DNA of 20,549 bases from Sphingomonadales bacterium (GTDB lineage: Bacteria > Pseudomonadota > Alphaproteobacteria > Sphingomonadales > Sphingomonadaceae). Location: contig JADKCA010000014.1 in assembly GCA_016714795.1 (NCBI GenBank), positions 1-20,549 of the forward strand. Direction: 5' to 3'. The translations under genes and the position numbers were made by a program. Shown here one piece after another: positions 8,299 through 15,468 of the stretch. Under the pieces are notes generated by a model. That model did not search any database and had not been told where the DNA came from. It saw only the letters and a list, made by a program, of their open reading frames with translations. Position 1 is the stretch's first letter; each line of letters begins with the position of its first letter.

Positions 8299-8987
8299 AT
8301 GGCACTCAAAGTCATCGGCGCCGGACAAAGTCGTACTGGAACGCTATCCCTAAAGTTCGCGCTCGAGCATCTTGGCTTTGGCCTTGCTGTCACGCGGCTG
8401 AACTTCTTTCGCGTATGTCCGAGCAGTTTCCGCTCTGGATGAGGGTCGTGCAAGGGATGCCGGATTGGGACGCTGTTTTCGACGGGTTTCTTTCGACCGT
8501 CGATTTCCCAACCAACAAATATTGGCGAGATCTCGCCGCATATTTTCCGGACGCTAAGGTGATATTGTCTACTCGGGATGCAGAAAGCTGGTTCGATTCG
8601 CTGCAACGTTCAGTCATGTCGCCGGAAGCACGCGAGAAGTCCGAGCAAAGCCCGATGATTCCAATCCTCACGAAGATGCTTTTGGACTATCCTCCTGAAC
8701 GGCTCGAAGATCGAGAATTTATGCTCGAACATTTTCGAACCTGGAACGCAGAGGTGATCAGCGCAATTCCGCCCGAGCGTCTGCTTGTCTGGCAACTGGG
8801 TGATGGCTGGGAGCCTATATGCACATTCCTCAACGTCCCGGTGCCAGCTGAGCCATATCCGCGCATAAATTCAAGCGATGATATCCTTGCCGCCATTCTA
8901 GACGGCGACAATTCTTCGGCGGAGCAGATTGCTGCTGGTGCGCGGTCATATATCGATAATATGAGAGAGAAGGCGTTTGGAGGCTGA
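8299..8987 (+). CDS. sulfotransferase family protein (Sulfotransfer_4 type), frameshifted as read
   Basis: A PAPS-dependent sulfotransferase of about 229 residues, which would move a sulfuryl group from PAPS to a small molecule or glycan. The N-terminal strand-loop-helix MALKVIGAGQSRTGTLSLKF is the 5'-phosphosulfate-binding loop of this family. Later landmarks are the strand YFPDAKVILSTRDAESWFDS (3'-phosphate loop with the usual Arg and Ser) and the C-terminal WEPICTFLNVPVPAEPYPRIN. The first 28 codons are in a different frame from the rest. Adding one C to the CC at 8382-8383 joins them as GFGPCCHAAELLSRMSEQFP. No signal peptide is seen. The gene stands alone between an intergenic region and the IS3 remnant, so the acceptor cannot be inferred from context. 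Confidence 0.78.
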
Positions 8988-9193
8988 AATTCAAACGGAA
9001 CACAAGTCTTGGCAATAAAACGATTCTTAATGCGAAATGCCACAAGCATATACCCCCTGGTTACAAACCTTACAGCTGCGATTACCATACCTATTGCGGC
9101 CTTGAAGAATTCATCCCGCCCACTTCTGGGGGCCCCCGGCTCTATTTTGGGCGCCGGGGGCGGAGGGGAAGGCGCAGCGGGCCAACGCGGCCG
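8988..9193. other. stretch between the sulfotransferase and the IS3 remnant
   Basis: I cannot support a gene here. The first 130 bases are of average composition. The last 70 become G/C-only (GGGGGCCCCCGG, CGCCGGGGGCGGAGGGG) and probably contain the left terminal repeat and orfA start of the IS3 element in corrupted form. No left inverted repeat matching the proposed right end at 12826-12848 could be read. Confidence 0.3.
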
Positions 9194-9216
9194 CCGGAAG
9201 AGATCATCAAGCGCCG

Positions 9217-9260
9217 GCTGGGGACGGGGAGGGGGGGGGGGCGGGGGGGGAACGAGGGGG
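9217..9260 (+). repeat. G-run tract (11 G and 8 G) inside orfA
   Basis: Runs of 4, 4, 11, 8 and 5 G are separated by only one to four other bases. The tract formally meets a G-quadruplex pattern. It sits exactly where OrfA homologs carry an ordinary LREAEVEL-like helix, and the codon count across it is unchanged. A base-calling or assembly artefact is the simplest reading; a genuine G-tract would destroy the helix-turn-helix of OrfA. Confidence 0.7.
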
Positions 9261-9438
9261 ATGCGTGTCGCCGGATCGGCGTCACCGAGCAGAGCTACTA
9301 CCGCTGGCGCAAGGAGTATGGCGGCCTGAAGATGGATCAGGCCCGGCGGATGAAAGAGCTGGAGAAGGAGAACGCCCGTTTGCGCCGGGCGGTATCGGAC
9401 CTGACGCTGGACAAGCTGATCCTGCAGGAGGCTGCACG

Positions 9439-9445
9439 GGGAAAC
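9439..9445 (+). promoter_or_regulatory. GGGAAAC slippery heptamer for -1 frameshifting
   Basis: The heptamer G GGA AAC lies in the phase required for -1 slippage (XXXYYYZ), two codons before the orfA TGA. Slipping there leads directly into orfB as LLSPARRRRCIDHI. IS3 elements make their OrfAB transposase by this mechanism. Confidence 0.65.
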
Positions 9446-10172
9446 TTCTGAGCCCCGCGCGCCGCAGGCGCTGTATCGATCATATCCGGGGCATGATGCG
9501 GGTGTCCGAGCGGCGGATCTGCCGCGTGCTCGGGCAGCATCGATCGACACAGCGCAAGGCGCCGCGCGGGGCAGATGACGAAGCCGCACTGACCGAGGAC
9601 ATCATCGCCCTGGCCCGGCAATATGGTCGCTACGGCTATCGCCGGGTGACGGCCTTGCTGCGTGATGCCGGCTGGCATGTGAACCGCAAGCGGGTGGAAC
9701 GCATCTGGCGACGCGAGGGGCTCAAGGTGCCGCAAAAGCAGCCCAAACGCTCTCGGCTCTGGCTCAATGATGGATCGTGTATCCGGCTGCGGCCCGAGTA
9801 TCCGGGGCACGTGTGGTCCTACGACTTCGTCGAGGCACGCACGCACGACGGTCGCAAGTTCCGCATCCTGTCGATCATCGATGAGGCCAGCAGGGAGTGC
9901 CTGGCCTTGCCGGTGGCGCGACGCTTGCGAAGCGAAGATGTGCTGGCAGCACTGGCTGAACTGTTCGTCACTCGTGGTCCGCCGGCACACATACGGTCAG
10001 ACAACGGCCCCGAGTTCATCGCCAATGCCGTGCAAGAATGGCTGGCGAAGATCGGCGTGAAGACGCTCTACATCACACCCGGCAGTCCGTGGGAGAATGG
10101 CTACTGCGAGTCCTTCAACGGCTCGATGCGTGACGAACTGCTAAACGGGGAGATCTTCTACACCTTGGCTGA
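9446..10172 (+). pseudogene. IS3-family OrfB integrase, first segment
   Basis: This is the catalytic half of the IS3 transposase (rve/DDE integrase). It begins after the slippery site as LLSPARRRRCIDHI and includes the HTH_21 region (YGRYGYRRVTALLRDAGWHV) and the catalytic core: first Asp in HVWSYDFVEARTHDG, second Asp in RSDNGPEF, and Glu in PWENGYCESFNGSMRDEL. All three catalytic residues are present. The protein breaks off after EIFYTLAD, where the inverted repeat of the IS630-family element starts, so the ancestral gene was functional in outline and was inactivated by insertion. Confidence 0.85.
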
Positions 10173-10174
10173 TA

Positions 10175-11335
10175 CCAACGCGCGCTGATGCTGACTCACG
10201 TCAGGGATTCCCAAAGGACTGAAAATCTGATTCGACGTTGCGAGCGGAAGGAGGCTTGCGATGGCGGCAGCGATAGAGGTTCGATCTGACTACACCGGGG
10301 CGGATTTGCGGCGGTTTGCGCGTCGAAGCGGCGATCCTGATCAAGTCCGGCGGCTGTTGGCGTTGGCTCTGATCCTGGACGGCGGGAGCCGGAGCGACGC
10401 GGCGAAGATCGGGGGTGTGACGCTGCAGATCGTGCGCGACTGGGTCTTGCGGTTCAACGAAGGTGGCCCGGAGGGCCTTGCAACCCGTAAAGCTCCGGGG
10501 CGGGCCTCGATCCTGAACGATGATCAGCGCGCCAAGCTTGCGGCGATAGTCGAGGCGGGGCCGATTCCTGCGGCGCACGGCGTGGTGCGCTGGCGGCTTG
10601 CTGATCTGGCGCAGTGGATCTGGGACGAGTTCGCACTCTCCGTCACGCGCCACACCCTCGGTCGCGAGCTGCGCGCGATGGGCTACCGCAAGCTCTCGGC
10701 GAGACCCCGTCATCGTGGCCAGAAGCCTGACGACATTGCCGATTTTAAAAAAGCTTCGCTACCCGTCTGGCGCAAATCAGGCAGCGGCTCCCGCTAGGAA
10801 CGCCGGTAGAGCTGTGGTGGCAGGATGAGGCCCGCGTTGGTCAGCAGACCAAGCTCACCCGACGCTGGGCAAAGCGCGGCACCCGCCCCTCGGCACCCAA
10901 GGACCAGCGGCGATCATCGGCATGGCTGTTTGGGGCGATCTGTCCGGCGGAAGGCAAGGCTGCCGGTATCGTCATGCCCCGGTGCAACAGCGAGGCGATG
11001 GGCATGCACCTTGAGGAGATCGCCTTCCACGTCGCGCCAGGCGCACATGCAGTCATCCTGCTCGATCAGGCCGGATGGCACGGATCGGCCGAACTGGTCG
11101 TCCCGCCCAACATCACGCTGATGCCGTTGCCGCCGAGGTGCCCAGAGCTCAACCCGGTCGAGAACGTGTGGCAGTTCATGCGCGACAACTGGCTGTCGAA
11201 CCGCATCTTCAAATCCTACGACGACATCGTCGATCACTGCTGCTTCGCCTGGAACCTGCTCGTCGATCAGCCCTGGCGCATCATGTCCCTCGGACTGCGT
11301 CAGTGGGCCCATGGGTTCTGATCAATGCGCGTTGG
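10175..11335 (+). mobile_element. IS630-family insertion sequence inserted in IS3 orfB
   Basis: The left end CCAACGCGCGCTGAT (10175-10189) and the reverse complement of the right end, CCAACGCGCATTGAT (11321-11335), match at 13 of 15 positions. TA flanks both sides (10173-10174 and 11336-11337), as expected for the family's TA duplication. If AT is taken instead (10172-10173 and 11337-11338), removal gives EIFYTLAD directly joined to EAQILIEAWRRHYN in frame, so the exact boundary is ambiguous by one base. The element is about 1.16 kb with a single transposase gene. Confidence 0.82.
10261..11321 (+). pseudogene. IS630-family transposase, one homopolymer frameshift
   Basis: A DDE transposase of the Tc1/mariner superfamily. 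N-terminal helix-turn-helix region: DAAKIGGVTLQIVRDWVLRF and the following linker. Catalytic residues: first Asp in ELWWQDEARVGQ, second Asp in VILLDQAGWHG, Glu in CPELNPVENVWQ. The frame breaks at a run of six A at 10747-10752. Adding one A joins DFKKS to FATRLAQIRQRLPLG and gives about 354 residues, a normal length. A TGA overlaps the right inverted repeat. Start at ATG 10261 after an AGGAGG-like site (GGAAGGAGG). If the break is a sequencing error, this is a complete, potentially active element. Confidence 0.85.
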
Positions 11336-11337
11336 TA

Positions 11338-11399
11338 TGAAGCCCAGATCCTGATCGAAGCTTGGCGCCGGCATTACAACACCGTCAGGCCGCACAGCT
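11338..11399 (+). pseudogene. IS3-family OrfB integrase, second segment
   Basis: Between the two nested elements the plus strand reads EAQILIEAWRRHYNTVRPHS, which is the conserved C-terminal part of IS3 OrfB. It continues the first segment (ending at about 10172) and is cut at the AGCT target duplication of the IS5-family element. Confidence 0.85.
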
Positions 11400-12697
11400 G
11401 GACACCCGCAATAACCATGGTTTTGGCGGGCCGACCGGCCGCGTTGCTACTTGATTTGCGCGAGGAGAGCATTTTGCCGGACTGATTGCCCACGCTGGTG
11501 CGGTTTTCTGTGTCGTTCGGCCATTTCTGCGGGTTCCAGGCGCACCTATCCCGTGGCTGCAGACCGCTCGTGGAAGATCAGGCGATCGAAGTTGTAGGCC
11601 AGATTGGCGAGCGTGAGTTTTGCTTGGGCGCGGGCAATGCCGATGGTGCGGATGAAGAGGCCGTAGCGGTTCTTCTGGTGGGCAAAGACATGTTCGACCC
11701 TGGCCCGGATCGCTGACTTTGCAGCGTTGGCCCGTGCCATGTGCTCGGGTATCGCCTGCCCCTATGGTTTGCGGCGATGGATGCGGCTCTTGAGCATGTT
11801 GCTCTTTAGCCATGGCTCGTTCTTTCTGCTGCGATAGGCGCTGTCGGCCCAGACATCGCCAGCGGTGTTGCCCGTGTCGATCACCCGCCGCAACTGGCGC
11901 CCATCGCTGTCCGCCGCTGAGGTCACCGCTGCCTTGCGGATGAAGCCGAAGCGCCGATCAATGCTGATATGCGCCTTGTAGCCAAACACAGGCATGGCGA
12001 TCTGCGGCAGCGGCGTGCCGTCGGGGCGATAGCGGACCTTGCCGCCGATCTTCACCGTCCAGCGTGCATCGACATCCTTCTGATGGGCCTTGTTCGGCCT
12101 GCCCCGCCAGATCTGCTTCGCCGATTTGCCCGCTTTGATCGCGGCCTTTTCTTCCTCGGTGTTGCGCTGCTTGGGTGCGGGCACCAGCGTGGCATCGACG
12201 ATCTGACCACCCATCGCCAGGTATCCTGCTTCACGCAGTTGCTGCTCGAACGCTTGCATCAGTGCCTCAAGCGTGCCGCTCTCGGTCAGCCGGTTGCGAT
12301 AGTGGCGGATGGTGTTCTCGCCCGGCATCGCGCCGCCCAGATCAAAGCCGAAGAAACGCATCCAGCTCAAGCGGTCGCGGATCATGAACTCCATGCGTGC
12401 GTCTGACAGATTATGCTGCGCCTGAACCACCAGCACCGTGAACATCGCGACCGGGTCAAAGGGTGGACGGCCACCCTTGGCACCATCGCTATAGCCAAGC
12501 CCGCGGGTCAAAAGCGGCCGAAAGCGTTCGAAATCCACCGTGCCCGCCAAAACCTCCAGCGGGTCGCCGTCCTTGCTCAAACGCTCCAGGTGCTCGGCCA
12601 GCGAAAACAGGTTCCGTGGGTGCATCAAGACTCTCCGTCCAATGCACCCAATGAATCACATCAACAGCCTCAAAGCGACGGGTTTTTGCGGGTGTCC
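11400..12697 (-). mobile_element. IS5-family insertion sequence inserted in IS3 orfB
   Basis: The terminal repeats GGACACCCGCAATAACC (11400-11416) and the reverse complement of 12681-12697 match at 16 of 17 bases. AGCT flanks both sides (11396-11399 and 12698-12701). Removing the element and one AGCT restores the conserved PHSSLGYRPPAP of the host integrase, so the 1298-base boundaries are secure. The single transposase gene is on the minus strand. Confidence 0.9.
11546..12628 (-). pseudogene. IS5-family transposase with an in-frame TAG
   Basis: A DDE transposase. It starts MMHPRNLFSLAEHLERLSKD. The first Asp is in GGQIVDATLVPAPKQRN, the second in DVWADSAYRSRKNEPW, and the Glu in IRARVEHVFAHQKNRYG (Y-R-E signature region). 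The frame is continuous from 12628 to the TGA at 11546 except for a single TAG at 11762-11764, between the second Asp and the Glu. Unlike the other breaks in this window, this is a base substitution and not a length change, so the element probably is a true pseudogene: the truncated protein lacks the catalytic Glu. A truncated product of 288 residues could still bind the ends. Confidence 0.85.
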
Positions 12698-12701
12698 AGC
12701 T

Positions 12702-12815
12702 CACTGGGTTACCGACCGCCGGCCCCAGAAAGCGGCGATGACCGTCACGGCCGCTTCCCGGTTCCCGCTTCGCTCCCCTGCGGCCAGCCATGGCGCCGGA
12801 AGCAATCTGCACTAA
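12702..12815 (+). pseudogene. IS3-family OrfB integrase, C-terminal segment
   Basis: The segment begins (S)LGYRPPAPE, completing the host integrase. One A too many in the AAA at 12729-12731 shifts the frame. Corrected, the tail reads AAMTVTAASRFPLRSPAASH and ends at TAA 12813-12815, about ten bases before the proposed right terminal repeat, which is the normal arrangement. Confidence 0.7.
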
Positions 12816-12848
12816 CAATCAACCCGGACCACCCAGTGGGGGCCGTCA

Positions 12849-13237
12849 CGTGGCGAAATCGGGGATCTTATCGCCAAGATTTTGTGGCAACAAACCAGTG
12901 GACATGGCAGCGGACAAGGCAGTGGCAAGCCAGTTGGCTGCATGCCTCCGGTTGGTCCTCGAGCGGGTTTGTAGCTGGACATCCAGCAGGTGTCCCTGGA
13001 AAGTGAGGCGCTTTGCCCGATAAGGTGGTGGCTGCCCAGGCGCACCTTTGATGCGCAAGTGCCTGATATCTGTGGTAATGGTACGTTATCGCGTGTCGCG
13101 TTCCAAACCGGATGGTGATCCCCGCCCGACACCAATACAGCAACACTCTGACAATTATTCTTAATTTTTTCAGGTGTTTGACTTAGGTGGCGGTCAGAGC
13201 AAGCAAGGCGATCCCTCCAGCTTGGAAAGGATCGATG
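12849..13237. other. stretch between the IS3 end and the phage-type cassette
   Basis: I cannot assign a gene. The minus strand is open from about 13058 to 12846 (70 codons, with NWLATALSAAMSTGLLPQN and ending DKIPDFAT) and could be the tail of a lost gene, but I do not recognise it and it has no good start. The last 60 bases (13145-13185) are AT-rich (ATTATTCTTAATTTTTTC) and may hold the promoter for the downstream recombination genes. A TTGACT at 13178-13183 could be a -35 box, but no matching -10 is clear. Confidence 0.35.
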
Positions 13238-14296
13238 ATGACCACGAATGACAATGCAGATGCAACGCTATTGGGAACACTTGAACGGGACGTGAGTGCA
13301 CGCCTTGCTGATACCTCGCGCAATGCGGGGGCCAGTGGCGCCGATGCAGTCCCTGGTGTGCAAGACAGCCTCGCCGACTCATTGTCTGAAGCAGGCGGTG
13401 CGATATCTGCCGTACCAAACGCACACACGACCATTTCTGCAGGTAATGACTTTGAAGACGCAGATCTCGGCGATGCAGGTCCATTCTGGCCCCGGCTTGA
13501 GGAGCTGGGCCTTGGCCGCGAGCTGGTGTTTGTACGCCGGTCAGGGATCGGCGGCAGCGATGCCATGTAATCCTGTCTGGCGACGCCGAGAAGATCATGC
13601 AGCTGTGGCGCGAGAAGCGCGGCGAGGTCGAGGCAGAAGACCTCACCGGCGTCTTGCCGGTGATGCTCGGCAGCTGGACCGAGGCGTTCAATCGACAGTG
13701 GTACGAGCGAGATACCGGCTACCTGGTGACACAGGTAGGGGTATCGCTGGGATGTGCGCGCCATGCATGGCGGCGCTGTACGCTCGATGGCTACGTGAGC
13801 CGCAAGCAGGCAGTCTTCGAGGCCAAGCACGTCAATGCCTTTGCAAAGAGCGAGGAAGTGCTGGCCGCTACATGCCCCAGCTCCACACAACATGGCAGTG
13901 GCCCGATCAGACGTGGCCCTGCTCTCGGTAATCTTTGGCAACCACAAGTGGGAAGTGTTCGAGGTTGCATCGGATTGGCTGTACCAGGAAGAGCTGCTGA
14001 TCGCTGAAAGCCGCTTCTGGGACTGCGTGCGAACTGGCCAGATGCCGGTTGCAGCGCCTGTGCCGGCGCCACCGGCTCCGGTTGGTGTGCGCGAGGTCTG
14101 TCTGGAAGGCAACAATGCATGGGCAGCAGCAGCTGGTGACTGGCTTGCCTGCCAGGATGCGGCGAGGCGCCACAAGGCAGCCGCCGCGACGCTGAAGGGT
14201 CTGGTCGATCCTGACGTGGCCCGCGCCTTTGGTCACGGCATCGAAGCCAGGCGCAGCAAGGCTGGGGCACTCTCCATCAAGGAGCTGCAGGCATGA
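13238..14296 (+). CDS. YqaJ-like phage exonuclease/recombinase, frameshifted as read
   Basis: This is a phage-type alkaline exonuclease (YqaJ family, PD-(D/E)XK fold) that resects double-strand ends for annealing. Corrected length is about 353 residues. Residues 1-90 are an acidic, low-complexity leader. The nuclease core then shows RRSGIGGSDA, LPVMLGSWTEAFNRQWY (Glu in the family's GxxxE position), LDGYVSRKQAVFEAKHVNAF (E-x-K of the active site) and the PQLHHNMAVA helix. It ends with a helical tail. Three one-base losses break the frame: about 13565 (A), 13865 (C) and 13885 (C). An AAGG site lies 7 bases before ATG 13238; ATG 13235 is also possible. Its TGA overlaps the ATG of the ERF gene, so the two are co-translated. 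Confidence 0.78.
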
Positions 14297-15059
14297 GCGA
14301 GATCAAGCTGCGCGTCCCGCGTGTCTATGGAGCCATCCATGCCCTTGCCTCCGAGCTGGCATCCCCCGGCATTGCCAAGTCACAGGTCAACAAGAACGAG
14401 GGCTACCGCTATCGAGGGATTGACGATGTGATGGAGGTGCTGGCCCCCTTGCTGGCACGACACCGTCTGTGCGTGCTGCCGCGTGTGCTCGAGCGAAGCG
14501 TGGAGCAGCGTAGCGGCGAGAGGCGCAGCCTCCTTGTCAGCGTGTGCCTCAAGGTAGCCTTCGACATCGTGAGCGTGCGCGATGGATCGATGCACACCAT
14601 CGAGGCCTGCGGCGAGGCCATCGATGGCGGCGACAAGGCCACGGCAAGGCCATGTCGGCTGCCTGGAAGCAGGCCATGCTCCAAGCCTTCTGTATCCCTG
14701 CAGGCCTACCTGATTCTGATGCTGAGAGCCACTGGCTCGAGGGCGCAGGCCCTAGCGATGCAGATCCGGTCATGGGCTGGGAGCAGTGGAGCCAGGAGAT
14801 CTGCAAGCTGATCGGTGGTTGCACCACTGACGAGGCCGTCTCCCGTGTGCAGACGACCTACCGCGACCAACTGCGGACTCTCTCCAGGCAGAGATCCGAC
14901 CTCTTCGCTGCCATTGGTGCAGCGAATGCCCAGAGGCGTCGCGAGCTATCGATAGCTACTCACAGGTTCGCGATTGACACCAAGGACTCCGCCGCGATCA
15001 CTTCGCTGGACGATGCCGTCACTGGGCGAAGGCGGACTGAAGAGGTCAGCCATGCATGA
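14293..15059 (+). CDS. ERF-family single-strand annealing protein, frameshifted as read
   Basis: This is a phage single-strand annealing recombinase (ERF superfamily) of about 255 residues that pairs complementary strands exposed by its partner exonuclease. The landmarks are VYGAIHALASELASPGIAKS, the conserved YRYRGIDDVMEVLAPLLARH, and GEAIDGGDKATAKAMSAAWK, whose final part is the family's signature helix. One A missing from an AA pair at 14646-14647 breaks the frame exactly inside that signature; the rest continues as QAMLQAFCIPAG. The C-terminal third is helical and variable, as is normal. Translation is coupled on both sides: ATG 14293 overlaps the upstream TGA, and its own TGA overlaps the next gene's start region. 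With the upstream gene it makes a two-component (SynExo-like) recombination system. Confidence 0.8.
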
Positions 15060-15362
15060 TCGCATGCCTGCCAAGATCACGAGGTCGCGCAGGGTTGATG
15101 CTCATCGCGAGTGTCCCTGCCCATCGCGCATGGGTGAGGCGTCATCACTGCTCAGTACCCGGATGCAAGAAACCAGCCAATCGAATGCGCCCATGTCCGT
15201 CTCGGAACCAACGGAGGGATCGGCCTCAAGCCTTCCGACAGGTACACGATCAGTCTGTGCCGCCTCCACCACGCCGAACAGCACCAGATCGGCGAGGCTG
15301 CCTTCCAGAAGGAACATGGCATGGACCTGCTAGCGATCGCTCGTGACTTCGCGCGACGGTCT
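15052..15362 (+). CDS. HNH/DUF968-like phage nuclease protein, frameshifted, open 3' end
   Basis: A small zinc-binding HNH-type protein as found beside phage recombinases. Once two length changes (CCC at 15115-15117, AA at 15179-15180) are undone, it reads RAWVRRHHCSVPGCKKP, AIECAHVRLGTNGGIGLKPS, DRYTISLCRLHHAEQHQIGE and AAFQKEHGMDLLAIARDF. The CxxxxC, AHVR, LCxxHH and QHxxGE pattern is typical of this group. The start is taken at ATG 15052, overlapping the ERF stop; ATG 15064 is also possible. Recognisable homology ends near 15362, but no stop follows in this frame until 15617, inside the opposing RTX gene, so the true 3' end may be lost or hidden by another base error. The family name is from memory. 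Confidence 0.55.
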
Positions 15363-15468
15363 GGACCATTGGCTCAGGCTCGACAGTTCGCAGGCTTGCA
15401 TTCCAATAAATTCAACGACGTACCGGCGCTTGGCCGGCGCAACGCAACTGATTGTCGCCTCAACGAAC

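Larger units (their letters stand above)
9194..9451 (+). pseudogene. IS3-family OrfA (3' part), N-terminal half corrupted
   Basis: OrfA supplies the helix-turn-helix and leucine-zipper part of the IS3 transposase. From 9263 the frame reads ACRRIGVTEQSYYRWRKEYG, then GLKMDQARRMKELEKENARL, RRAVSDLTLDKLILQEAARG and NF before TGA, which is typical of the family. In the same frame PEEII appears at 9194-9208, as expected near the start. The 18 codons between are almost all Gly and Arg and come from a G-run. The expected length (18 codons) is kept, so bases look replaced and not inserted. No convincing ATG is readable upstream. Confidence 0.65.
9194..12848 (+). mobile_element. IS3-family element, split by two nested insertions
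   Basis: The host element consists of orfA (9194-9451) and three pieces of orfB (9446-10172, 11338-11399, 12702-12815). An IS630-family element (about 10175-11335) and an IS5-family element (11400-12697) sit inside orfB. Removing both, with one copy of each target duplication, restores a continuous IS3 integrase ending in RRHYNTVRPHSSLGYRPPAP. GGACCACCCAGTGGGGGCC at 12826-12844, followed by GTCA, looks like the right terminal repeat, since IS3 elements commonly end in ...CA. The left end is unreadable because of a G-rich tract. Without the two insertions the element would be about 1.2 kb, normal for the family. Confidence 0.7.

Noticed and set aside
7953..8606. 217-codon minus-strand frame upstream of the CAP/RTX gene
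   Set aside because: Its left half covers an intergenic region and its right half is antisense to the PAPS-binding region of the sulfotransferase; no recognised motif.
8687..9589. 300-codon minus-strand frame with a long proline run (PPPPPPPPRPQP)
   Set aside because: It is the complement of the sulfotransferase 3' end, the G-run tract and IS3 orfA/orfB; the prolines come from the suspect G tract.
13183..14175. 330-codon minus-strand frame opposite the YqaJ-like gene
   Set aside because: Composition is Ser/Arg/Ala-rich shadow; the plus strand carries the nuclease motifs and coupled start/stop overlaps.
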